A DNA stretch of 64,000 nt from contig NZ_DASUCC010000157.1 in the NCBI RefSeq assembly GCF_035762905.1, forward strand, positions 6,072 through 70,071, in the 5' to 3' direction. Position numbers and translations under genes: made by a program. Below, in pieces: positions 1 through 5,806 of this stretch. The notes under the pieces are model-generated. The model saw nothing but the letters and a program-made list of their open reading frames with translations. It had not been told where the DNA came from and ran no database searches. Every line of letters starts with the position of its first letter. Position 1 is the stretch's first letter. This DNA is from DASYTH01 sp035762905. GTDB lineage: Bacteria; Actinomycetota; Actinomycetes; Mycobacteriales; Pseudonocardiaceae.

Positions 1-1350
1 TCCGGTCCCGCGCTGGACGCCGCCGACCTGGAGGTCGCTCGGAGCATGTTCCTCGACCGGGCGCGGGTGTCCGGGACCGGCGCGCAGGGCGCGATCGACC
101 TGTGCGGCGCGCACATCGGCGGCCGGCTCACCATCGACGACGCCGAGCTCGGCAATCACGCCGGCCCGGCCCTGCACGCCGACGGTCTGTCCGTCGGCGG
201 CGATCTGCTGCTCCACCGGACCCGGCTCTCCGGCACCGGGGACAACGGCGCGATCTGCCTGGCGAGCGCACGCCTCGGCGACGACCTCTACCTGGTCGAA
301 GTCGAGGCGCGCAACGACTCCGGGCCGGCCCTCTACGCCGACGGCCTGCACATCGAGGACACCATCGTCCTGCTCCACGCGCGGATGGCCGGGACCGGGG
401 ACGGCGGCGCGATCTGGCTGCTCGGCGCGCGGCTTGGCGGGCTGCGCGTGGTCGACTCGGAGCTGACCAACGACTCCGGCCCCGCCCTGTTCGCCGAGCA
501 ACTCCAGGTCCGCGGCCTCATCCACGTCGAGCGGGTACGGATGTCCGGGACCGGCGAAGCCGCTACCGTCCGCCTGGCCACCGCCCGCATCGGCGGCCGG
601 TTCACCCTGGCCGACGCGACGGTCACCAACCCGTCCGGCCCACTGGTCGACCTGCACGAGACGACCGTGGCCGGCGGGGTGCACTTCCCCGCCGAGGTCA
701 TCTGTGACCAAGCCCCCTGCGGACACGGCACGATCGACCTCAACGACTTCACCTACACCTCGCTCGCCCCGGTCGACGCCCGGCAATGGCTGCACCTGAT
801 TCGGCGCCACACCAAGGAATACCGACCCTCGCCCTACCAACGGCTGGCCGCGGTCGAACGCGCCGCCGGACACGACGGCAACGCCCGGCGCATCCTGATC
901 ACCCAGCAACAGGACCTGCGCCACCGCGCTCCCGCCGCGCTGGGCGGCCGGCTCACCCGCCGCGTCCACTGGCTGTGGGGCGCACTGGCCGGATACGGCT
1001 ACCGCGCCCGCCGCACCGCCCTGGCCCTCCTCGCCGCACTCGCCGCCGCCGGCCTGATCAGCCTCTGGGCCGGGCACACCAGCACCGGCCCTGGACGCCA
1101 CGCCGCCGAACACACCACCACCTCCGCCACCGCGCACACCCCCTGCTCCACCGTCGAACTGATCGGCCTCGGCCTCGATCGGGGCCTCCCCCTCGGCCCC
1201 ACCGGCCTACGCACCCGCTGCGACCTCGACACCGAATCCCCCGCCGGCCAAACATTCACCGTGTTCCTCTGGATCATCCAGGCCGCGGTATGGGGACTTG
1301 CCACCCTCACCATCGCCGGCTACACCGGCCTCATCCGCAAGTCCACCTGA
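1..1350 (+). CDS. Beta-helix-repeat membrane protein, 5' end outside window
   Basis: Partial gene: the frame is open from base 1 and the repeat pattern is already running there, so the true start lies upstream; the stop is TGA at 1348-1350. About 250 residues form quasi-repeats of roughly 43 residues, each containing SGPAL, a GG turn, an L/V strand and SGTG, the layout of a right-handed beta-helix like pentapeptide-repeat or bactofilin-type proteins. A basic linker follows, then two hydrophobic segments near residues 339-357 and 419-447 of the visible part, suggesting membrane anchoring with the helix domain on one side. Related actinobacterial proteins are often loosely annotated as membrane-associated oxidoreductases, but I see no nucleotide-binding or catalytic motif. 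Function unknown. It converges on the tRNA array. Confidence 0.75.
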   Translation, partial: SGPALDAADLEVARSMFLDRARVSGTGAQGAIDLCGAHIGGRLTIDDAELGNHAGPALHADGLSVGGDLLLHRTRLSGTGDNGAICLASARLGDDLYLVEVEARNDSGPALYADGLHIEDTIVLLHARMAGTGDGGAIWLLGARLGGLRVVDSELTNDSGPALFAEQLQVRGLIHVERVRMSGTGEAATVRLATARIGGRFTLADATVTNPSGPLVDLHETTVAGGVHFPAEVICDQAPCGHGTIDLNDFTYTSLAPVDARQWLHLIRRHTKEYRPSPYQRLAAVERAAGHDGNARRILITQQQDLRHRAPAALGGRLTRRVHWLWGALAGYGYRARRTALALLAALAAAGLISLWAGHTSTGPGRHAAEHTTTSATAHTPCSTVELIGLGLDRGLPLGPTGLRTRCDLDTESPAGQTFTVFLWIIQAAVWGLATLTIAGYTGLIRKST

Positions 1351-1423
1351 TGATCAGGAACGATGCGGTCAGACGGAATCCGGCTCCGCAGCGGCGACCT
1401 CGTCCACAGTGGAGCAGCGGTCG

Positions 1424-1494
1424 AGACCTACCCGGGAGTCGAACCCGGACCTGACGGCTTTGCAGGCCGCCCCACGACCGTCGTGACGTAGGCC
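1424..1494 (-). tRNA. tRNA-Cys (anticodon GCA)
   Basis: Acceptor GGCCTAC pairs with GTAGGTC (one G-T). The T arm is perfect (CCGGG, loop TTCGACT, CCCGG). The anticodon loop is CTGCAAA, giving anticodon GCA. The discriminator is U73, the base expected for cysteine. The D arm is short (total 71 nt). No encoded CCA. Last member of the array in transcription order. Confidence 0.85.
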
Positions 1495-1517
1495 CCACCC
1501 ACCACGCCGGCGTGCGA

Positions 1518-1589
1518 TGGTCGCGCGTCCTGGTGTCGAACCAGGCCTCCCGGGATTATGAGCCCCGGGTAGCCGCCGGGCTCCGCGCG
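1518..1589 (-). tRNA. tRNA-Met-type (anticodon CAT)
   Basis: Anticodon loop CTCATAA in a 5-bp stem (one G-T), T arm CCTGG/CCAGG with loop TTCGACA, acceptor CGCGCGG against ACGCGCG with a mismatch at the last pair. A73 is followed by an encoded CCA (1518-1520). C1 pairs with G72. Whether it is an elongator, an initiator or an Ile(CAU, lysidine) tRNA cannot be settled by eye. The D arm is atypical. Confidence 0.75.
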
Positions 1590-1612
1590 GTGCCGCACGG
1601 GTGCGGCGTGGT

Positions 1613-1689
1613 TGGGGTGACCGACCGGACTCGCACCGGCTTGGACCAGATCCACAATCTGGCGCCTCGTCTACTTCAGCCTCGGCCAC
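1613..1689 (-). tRNA. tRNA-His (anticodon GTG) lacking G-1
   Basis: Acceptor GTGGCCG pairs with CGGTCAC; anticodon loop TTGTGGA in the perfect stem CCAGA/TCTGG; T stem GCCGG/CCGGT. C73, the histidine discriminator, is followed by an encoded CCA (1613-1615). The base before G1 is T, not the G-1 normally encoded in bacterial tRNA-His. The D loop lacks the usual GG pair. Confidence 0.75.
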
Positions 1690-1691
1690 AG

Positions 1692-1763
1692 TCGTCCCGG
1701 CGGGAGTCGAACCGCGCGGCCGCCCGCGTGTCGGGCGGATGCTCGTCCGAGGAGCACGGGAGG
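1692..1763 (-). tRNA. Degenerate tRNA-Val-like (anticodon CAC)
   Basis: A 72-base element with tRNA geometry: acceptor CCTCCCG against CGGGACG (6 of 7 pairs), a D-arm-like CTC...GAG with a GG in the loop, and a strong anticodon stem CGCCC/GGGCG with loop GACACGC. The loop would present CAC, but position 33 is A instead of U. The T loop is TTCGACT, but its stem pairs only near the loop or in a shifted 4-bp register. Possibly a decaying gene. Confidence 0.4.
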
Positions 1764-1794
1764 TTCGCCGAACCGTCCGGGTGGACGGTCGCGG

Positions 1795-1863
1795 TGGAGA
1801 ACGAGGGTGTCGAACCCTCCACGATGATCTTGCAAGGATCAGCTGCGCGCCGGCGCGTTCCCC
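1795..1863 (-). tRNA. tRNA-Ala (anticodon TGC)
   Basis: Acceptor GGGGAAC against GTTCTCC contains the G3-U70 wobble pair that specifies alanine, followed by A73. Anticodon loop CTTGCAA in stem TGATC/GATCA gives TGC. T arm GAGGG/CCCTC with loop TTCGACA. Only 69 bases because the D arm is about four bases short and consists mainly of a GCGCC/GGCGC palindrome. No encoded CCA. Confidence 0.8.
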
Positions 1864-1896
1864 GTCGCCTCGAACCGCCGTGGCGATCGAGGGCCG

Positions 1897-1969
1897 CTCC
1901 TCTGCCAGGACTCGAACCTGGTACCTCCCGGTTAACAGCCGGGCATGCAACCTGTTGCACCGCAGAGGA
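1897..1969 (-). tRNA. tRNA-Asn (anticodon GTT)
   Basis: Perfect acceptor stem TCCTCTG/CAGAGGA, discriminator G73 as expected for asparagine, anticodon loop CTGTTAA in CCCGG/CCGGG, T stem CCAGG/CCTGG with loop TTCGAGT, and a full D arm with GG in the loop. No encoded CCA. One of the most canonical members of the array. Confidence 0.93.
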
Positions 1970-1974
1970 ATGAG

Positions 1975-2046
1975 TGCCCCCGGCAGGAGTCGAACCCGCA
2001 TTCCCGGCTCCGGACGCCGGTGTCGTGTCCGTTGGACCACAGGGGC
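1975..2046 (-). tRNA. tRNA-Arg (anticodon CCG)
   Basis: Acceptor GCCCCTG/CGGGGGC with A73, anticodon loop GTCCGGA in the perfect stem CCGGC/GCCGG, T stem GCGGG/CCTGC. The D loop has GG followed by A, consistent with the A20 arginine determinant. No encoded CCA. Confidence 0.9.
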
Positions 2047-2102
2047 ATTGGGTCGAGACTTCCAGCGGGCGTTGCGAGCGGCCGGGCACCCGCGCGCGGC
2101 GG

Positions 2103-2174
2103 CTCCCGGTCCAGGGTTCGAACCTGGGCGAACGGATCCAAAGTCCGTCGTGCTGCCGGCTACACCAACCGGGA
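2103..2174 (-). tRNA. tRNA-Gln (anticodon TTG)
   Basis: Acceptor TCCCGGT/ACCGGGA keeps the weak U1-A72 pair and G73 typical of glutamine tRNAs. Anticodon loop CTTTGGA in ACGGA/TCCGT; T arm CCAGG/CCTGG with loop TTCGAAC; normal D arm. No encoded CCA. Confidence 0.93.
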
Positions 2175-2181
2175 TGGTCGA

Positions 2182-2260
2182 TGGTGCCCTCACCAGGATT
2201 CGAACCTGGACTGGACGGGTTCTGAACCCGTTGCCTCTACCGAGATTGGGCTACAAGGGC
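2182..2260 (-). tRNA. Class-I tRNA with leucine anticodon CAG
   Basis: Acceptor GCCCTTG/TGAGGGC (two wobble pairs), A73 and an encoded CCA (2182-2184). Anticodon loop TTCAGAA in the perfect stem ACGGG/CCCGT reads CAG. T arm CCAGG/CCTGG. The variable region is only five bases, so it lacks the long variable arm that normal leucine tRNAs carry. The D arm (GCC...GGC with GGTAGA) matches the one in the GAG tRNA at 2349-2422. The fold is good; which amino acid it is charged with is open. Confidence 0.8.
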
Positions 2261-2264
2261 GGGG

Positions 2265-2338
2265 AGCCTCCCCCGGGAGTCGAACCCGGCTCCTCCCGTT
2301 TACGAGACGGGCGCTCTGACCGAATGAGCTTGAGAGGC
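2265..2338 (-). tRNA. tRNA-Thr (anticodon CGT)
   Basis: Acceptor GCCTCTC/GGGAGGC with one wobble pair and U73; anticodon loop CTCGTAA in the perfect stem CCCGT/ACGGG; T arm CCGGG/CCCGG with loop TTCGACT; D arm with GG. No encoded CCA. Confidence 0.9.
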
Positions 2339-2348
2339 AAGGGATCCG

Positions 2349-2422
2349 TGCGGCTCCGGGGAGTCGAACCCCGACTGGCCTGGCTCTCGACCAGGTGCCT
2401 CTGCCGATTGGGCTAGAACCGC
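2349..2422 (-). tRNA. Class-I tRNA with leucine anticodon GAG
   Basis: Acceptor GCGGTTC/GAGCCGC with A73, T arm CGGGG/CCCCG, D arm GCC...GGC with GG. Anticodon stem CCTGG/CCAGG encloses TCGAGAG, presenting GAG, with C instead of U at position 33. The variable region is five bases, so this too is a class-I body with a leucine anticodon. It shares its D arm with the CAG tRNA at 2182-2260, suggesting a common ancestor. Confidence 0.7.
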
Positions 2423-2428
2423 GGACAG

Positions 2429-2502
2429 CGCTCACGACGGGACTCGAACCCGCGAATCGCCGCATCGACAGTGCGGTGCCCTTGCCGCTGGGCCACGTGA
2501 GC
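2429..2502 (-). tRNA. tRNA-Asp (anticodon GTC)
   Basis: Perfect acceptor GCTCACG/CGTGAGC with G73 (aspartate discriminator), anticodon loop CTGTCGA in CCGCA/TGCGG, T arm GCGGG/CCCGT with loop TTCGAGT, full D arm. No encoded CCA. Confidence 0.94.
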
Positions 2503-2574
2503 AGTGCCGGCGGCGAACGGTGCCGCCCGCCGGCCAGTACCGTGCACGAGCAGTCACGGCGATGCTGCCCGTCG

Positions 2575-2647
2575 AGCGGCCGGCGGGCATCGAACCCGCT
2601 GCTTCGGTTTGGAAGACCGACGTGTCCGCCGAGTTCACCACGACCGC
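2575..2647 (-). tRNA. tRNA-Gly (anticodon TCC)
   Basis: Acceptor GCGGTCG/CGGCCGC (one wobble) with U73 as in glycine tRNAs; anticodon loop CTTCCAA in TCGGT/ACCGA; T arm GCGGG/CCCGC with loop TTCGATG; D stem GTG/CAC. No encoded CCA. Confidence 0.92.
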
Positions 2648-2677
2648 AAACAACCCTGGACCGCTGGTCGGTCCGGG

Positions 2678-2753
2678 TGGCGCCCCCAGCAGGACTCGAA
2701 CCTGCGCACGTCGGCTTAGAAGGCCGCCGCTCTGTCCACTGAGCTACAGGGGC
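2678..2753 (-). tRNA. tRNA-Arg (anticodon TCT)
   Basis: Acceptor GCCCCTG/TGGGGGC, G73 and encoded CCA (2678-2680). Anticodon loop CTTCTAA with a 4-bp core stem (outermost pair mismatched); T arm GCAGG/CCTGC; canonical D arm GCTC...GAGC. Confidence 0.92.
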
Positions 2754-2901
2754 AAATTGGTGGTGCGGGCCGGAGCGGAACTCGTGCCGTCCGGGCGCCG
2801 GCCCGCGTCGACCTGCGCGGGCCGCGACCGAGGGAGCGTATGTCTGCTCCACTGTGGAGTTGTCAACCATCGGACCCGCGCGGCAAACCGCATGGGTGTT
2901 G
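2754..2901 (-). other. 148-base spacer inside the tRNA array
   Basis: The largest spacer in the array. It holds an 8-bp hairpin (2800-2823, GGCCCGCG with an 8-base loop) and a short CTCCAC/GTGGAG repeat. I find no T-loop signature and cannot fold a sixteenth tRNA. It may be a processing spacer or a fully decayed tRNA. Confidence 0.4.
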
Positions 2902-2971
2902 CGCCGGCGGGAGGAGTCGAACCCCCGGGAAACGGGTTTGGAATCCGTTCCGCTTCCGAAAGCTCGCCGAC
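2902..2971 (-). tRNA. tRNA-Trp (anticodon CCA)
   Basis: Acceptor GTCGGCG/CGCCGGC (one wobble) with G73, the tryptophan discriminator. Anticodon loop TTCCAAA gives CCA, with an A-C mismatch at the top of the stem. T arm GGGGG/CCTCC. The D arm collapses to a tight hairpin (GCTT, TCGG, AAGC), so the gene is only 70 bases. First member of the array. Confidence 0.8.
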
Positions 2972-3611
2972 AATGAGTAATTACTATGTGCCCGCGAAAC
3001 AACGAAGCCGCCCGGTTCGGATTCCCGATGGGCGGCTCCTTGGCATGACGCGGATATCGGTCATGGCGGGGAGCCGGCGGTACCGCTCAGCTGCTCATAC
3101 TCATGCCACATGGGATGTTGCGGGCAGCGGGACGGACACGCGAGCGCGGTGCGCGCGTCGCGGCGCCACGCCCCTCGCTCCCACATGTTCGTCATCACAT
3201 TCTCCCGTGTTGGCTGTCAGCGTGATAATTCATCATTGCCTCGTCGATGTCCGCCCGTCAACGGTATTAAATCTTGGCAGCGGTTCCCCATGTTCGAACG
3301 CATGGCGGCCGCCGACGGCTGGTGACCGTTGCGTCGGTGCCGCCCCCGGCTGGCCCGGCCACCAGAACAGCCGGTGCGTGCGCGGCTCGTCATCACGCTG
3401 AGCAGCGGAGTGAACCCGGAACGGCGCGACCAGCAGCAGGCTGGGCCGGGGTCGAGCACCCGTACGCGCTGGTCAGGGCGGGCGGCGCTGCGCCATCGGC
3501 GTCGAGGATGATCCATCGAGTCGGTCGCGGGACGGTCCTCGGCAGTCGGCCGGTCGGCGGGTCCGAGCCCACGAGGCGCAGCACCTCAGGCGCGTCTCCT
3601 AAGCTCTGGTC
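2972..3611. other. Gene-free region between tRNA array and yciO
   Basis: No frame here has a convincing protein. Just upstream of the array the sequence turns AT-rich (2972-3000); on the minus strand TTGTTT, 17 bases, then TACTCA could be a promoter for the array, but this is weak. A hairpin lies at 3006-3037. A second AT-rich patch at 3210-3275 could hold a promoter reading toward yciO. Confidence 0.4.
3006..3037 (-). terminator. Hairpin upstream of the tRNA array, terminator-like
   Basis: Inverted repeat AGCCGCCC/GGGCGGCT around a 16-base centre that contains a GGTTCGGATTCC stretch resembling a plus-strand T arm. On the minus strand it is followed by TCGTTGTTT. It could insulate the array from upstream transcription or be a remnant of a tRNA 3' half. 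Confidence 0.35.
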
Positions 3612-4232
3612 ATGGCGATGTACTTGGAAGTGCACCCGGAGAACCCCCAACCGCGCGCAATCAGTCAGGCAGCCGAGATCGTGCGGGATGGCGGAGTCAT
3701 CGCCTACCCGACCGATTCGTGCTACGCCCTGGGTTGCCGGTTGGGCAACCGAGCGGGACTGGATCGCATCCGTACCATCCGGGCGCTCGGTGCGGATCAC
3801 CACTTCACCCTTGTGTGCGACGACTTCGCGCAGCTTGGCCAGTTGGTGTATCTGAACAACACCGTGTTCCGTGCGATCAAGGCGGCCACGCCGGGCAGCT
3901 ACACGTTCATCGTCCGCGCGACCGACGAGGTGCCGCGCCGGCTCCAGCATCCCCGCAAGCGGACCGTCGGCGTGCGCATCCCGGACCACATCGTCGCCCG
4001 GGCACTGCTCGCCGAGCTCGGTGAGCCGATGGTGTCAAGCTCCCTGCAACTGCCCGGCCAGACTGTCCCGCTGACCCAGGGCTGGGAGATCAAGGAGCAA
4101 CTCGACAACGTCATCGACGTCGTGCTCGACTCGGGCCAGGGCGGCACCGAGCCGACCACCGTGATCGACTTCTCGCGCGATCAGCCGGAGATCGTCCGCA
4201 AGGGCGCAGGCGATCCGTCCCGGTTCGAGTAG
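3612..4232 (+). CDS. yciO: YciO-type Sua5/YrdC-family protein
   Basis: 206 aa, the normal length of YciO. It aligns by eye with E. coli YciO along its whole length: HPENPQPRAISQA near the N-terminus, the YPTDS(C/G)YALGC motif (about residues 37-47), the PGSYTFI segment (about 95), an LGEPMVSSSLQLPG stretch (about 137-150) and a C-terminal TTVIDF. Sua5/YrdC proteins make threonylcarbamoyl-AMP for the t6A37 modification of ANN-decoding tRNAs; YciO members share the fold and much of the active site, with a less certain role. Start is ATG 3612 (ATG 3618 is an alternative; neither has a strong ribosome site). It stands alone, divergent from the neighbouring tRNA array, four of whose members (Thr, Asn, Arg-TCT, Met) would be t6A substrates. 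Confidence 0.88.
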   Translation: MAMYLEVHPENPQPRAISQAAEIVRDGGVIAYPTDSCYALGCRLGNRAGLDRIRTIRALGADHHFTLVCDDFAQLGQLVYLNNTVFRAIKAATPGSYTFIVRATDEVPRRLQHPRKRTVGVRIPDHIVARALLAELGEPMVSSSLQLPGQTVPLTQGWEIKEQLDNVIDVVLDSGQGGTEPTTVIDFSRDQPEIVRKGAGDPSRFE

Positions 4233-4254
4233 TTCGCCAGCGCCTTCTCCCAGG

Positions 4255-4677
4255 TCATTGCTCTCCTCGAGCCCGTAGCCAGGCGGCGGCTCTGGCGGTC
4301 GAGGCTCGGGACAGCCAGGCGTCCTGGACCACTTCGGTCAGTTCCCGCAGGGTGAGTTCGCCGATCCGGCTGGCCCGGACCAGTACCGAGGGGTGACCGT
4401 TGAAATGCGGTGTGGTGAAGAAAGGCGACCCGTCATCCTGGACCAGGGCCTGCTTGTCGGACTCGGACGGCACCCAGAACACGATCACGTCCGGGTAGCG
4501 TTCGCCGGTTTCGGGATCCACGGCATCGGGCCGGGGGTTGCGGAAGAACACGAATGACTTCTGGCCAACCTGGTACACCGGGTTGCCACCCGAGCCGTGC
4601 ACGACCGTGACATGGGGCATGCCCGACGCCAGCTCGTGCACATCCTTCAGCCGCGCCCGGCGCGATCCAGCCGACAT
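4255..4677 (-). CDS. MmcQ/YjbR family protein
   Basis: 140 aa. I use the ATG at 4677, where the family fold begins; an open frame continues upstream to 4746 but reads as arginine-rich non-homologous sequence. Family features: an N-terminal helix with LPHVT-like MPHVTVVHGSGGNPVYQVGQKSFVFF, a central strand with FWVPSESDKQAL, then PFFTTPHFNGHPSVLVRASRI and a C-terminal helix. MmcQ/YjbR proteins have a CyaY-like fold and are suspected to bind DNA, but their role is unknown. Convergent with yciO, tail to tail, with 22 bases between. No ribosome site is obvious. Confidence 0.75.
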   Translation of the reverse strand: MSAGSRRARLKDVHELASGMPHVTVVHGSGGNPVYQVGQKSFVFFRNPRPDAVDPETGERYPDVIVFWVPSESDKQALVQDDGSPFFTTPHFNGHPSVLVRASRIGELTLRELTEVVQDAWLSRASTARAAAWLRARGEQ

Positions 4678-4756
4678 GGCAAGCAGGCTACGGCGCGCTC
4701 GAAGCCACCGGCGGGACGGCCCCTCCCGCTGCGGCCGTCCCGCCACCTTGCGTGGG

Positions 4757-5623
4757 TCAGGAGTGGGGACAGGTGGCCCGGTACTCCTCGATCAGCGTGC
4801 TCCGGGCCGGCGCCGGGCACAGGAACTGGTCGTAGCGGGTGTCGTCATCGATGAAGCGCTTGAGCCAGGAGATGCTGTATTTGGCCACGGTCGTGTTGGC
4901 GCGGGTCGGCGCGGAGTGGCTGGCGCCGTTCAACTCCAGGTATGCCTTGTCCGGAGCCGCCCCGAGGCTGACGTAGAACGGCTCGGAGTGCGCCGCCACC
5001 GACGCGGTGGTGTCGTTCTCCGCGCCGATGATCATCGTCGGTACCCGTACGGTCGACCAGGATTTCGTGGTGTGCCATGGGGTCAACGGGATCGCGGCCT
5101 GCAGGGAGGGTCTGGTCCGGGATGCCGCGAGGCTGCCGCCGCCGCCCATCGAGTGGCCCATCACGCCCAGCCGGTTGCCGTCGATCCGGGTCCGGACGGA
5201 ACTGGTGCGGGTGAGGTAGTCCAGTGCCGCCAGCAGTTGGGCGCCGCGGCTGTCGGGTTGGTCGAGGGTCGACAGGGTGTCGATGGTGATCACCACGAAC
5301 CCTTGGGATGCCAGGCGCGGGCCGAGCCACGAGATGGCGGACTGCGTCGAGGTGAAACCGGGTGAGATCGCCACCGCGCCGAAGGTGCCCTCGGCGGTGC
5401 TGGTGGGGTAGTAGATCGTGCCGCCGCCGAAGCCCGACGCCGACGACCGGGAGACGGTCGTGGTGGCGATGGCGAACGGTCCGCGGGTCGCCTCGACGCT
5501 CGCGGTGGTCGGCGCGGGGCCGCGTTCGAAGGGGCTGGCAGCGGCGTGGGCCGACGGCGTTGTGACGCCGACCAGAAGTACGGCCAGTACGGGGATCGCG
5601 TGGGTCACACTGCGGAGTCCCAT
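4757..5623 (-). CDS. Secreted cutinase / PET-hydrolase-type polyester esterase
   Basis: 288 aa starting at ATG 5623, preceded by AGGTG. Residues 1-27 are a Sec signal peptide ending at AHA. The mature part follows type-I bacterial PET hydrolases (Thermobifida cutinases, LCC) closely: PFERGPAPT near the N-terminus, the VSRSSASGFGGGTIYYPT block, GHSMGGG with nucleophile Ser158, LTPWHT with Trp183, AENDT with Asp204, and GASH with His236. The two C-terminal cysteines (FLC and ATC) are placed to form the family's disulfide. The oxyanion-loop residue that is Tyr in many cutinases is Phe here (SPGFTST). Likely substrates are cutin or other polyesters. Single gene, divergent from the LuxR regulator. 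Activity on PET is inference only. Confidence 0.88.
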   Translation of the reverse strand: MGLRSVTHAIPVLAVLLVGVTTPSAHAAASPFERGPAPTTASVEATRGPFAIATTTVSRSSASGFGGGTIYYPTSTAEGTFGAVAISPGFTSTQSAISWLGPRLASQGFVVITIDTLSTLDQPDSRGAQLLAALDYLTRTSSVRTRIDGNRLGVMGHSMGGGGSLAASRTRPSLQAAIPLTPWHTTKSWSTVRVPTMIIGAENDTTASVAAHSEPFYVSLGAAPDKAYLELNGASHSAPTRANTTVAKYSISWLKRFIDDDTRYDQFLCPAPARSTLIEEYRATCPHS

Positions 5624-5806
5624 AAACACCTCGCTTATGCGGGGACACGGACAGCAACGACCCTCGATCACCGGCGGAACGCTCGCATCGGCACACCTAC
5701 CGGTTCTGTGCGGCCGGCACCGCAACCAGTCCGGCGGCCGGTATCGGTAGAACTACCGTCGGATCGGCCCCTTCCGCCCGCGGACCAGGTGTGGCAGAAA
5801 GGAGAG

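Larger units (their letters stand above)
1424..2971 (-). other. tRNA array of 15 tRNA genes
   Basis: Fifteen tRNA-like genes lie head to tail on the minus strand in about 1.55 kb, with no protein gene between them. Transcription order is Trp(CCA), Arg(TCT), Gly(TCC), Asp(GTC), Leu-like(GAG), Thr(CGT), Leu-like(CAG), Gln(TTG), Arg(CCG), Asn(GTT), Ala(TGC), Val-like(CAC), His(GTG), Met(CAT), Cys(GCA). Nearly every member is a different isoacceptor, so this is not a simple tandem duplication. Only four encode a 3' CCA. Spacers are mostly 5-70 bases and often hold a short GC-rich hairpin. Known tRNA array units occur in actinobacteria, in integrative elements and in phages; no integrase is visible in this window. 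Confidence 0.9.

Noticed and set aside
2754..2901. A sixteenth tRNA in the large spacer
   Set aside because: No T-loop sequence or pairing acceptor stem can be found; only isolated hairpins.
1424..2971. CRISPR-like repeat array
   Set aside because: The regularly spaced TCGAACC-type motifs are T arms of tRNA genes, and spacers and repeats do not have CRISPR lengths.
5546..5806. N-terminal extension of the LuxR regulator
   Set aside because: It lies over the signal-peptide region of the divergent esterase, has no homology, and ATG 5807 has a ribosome site and the family start.
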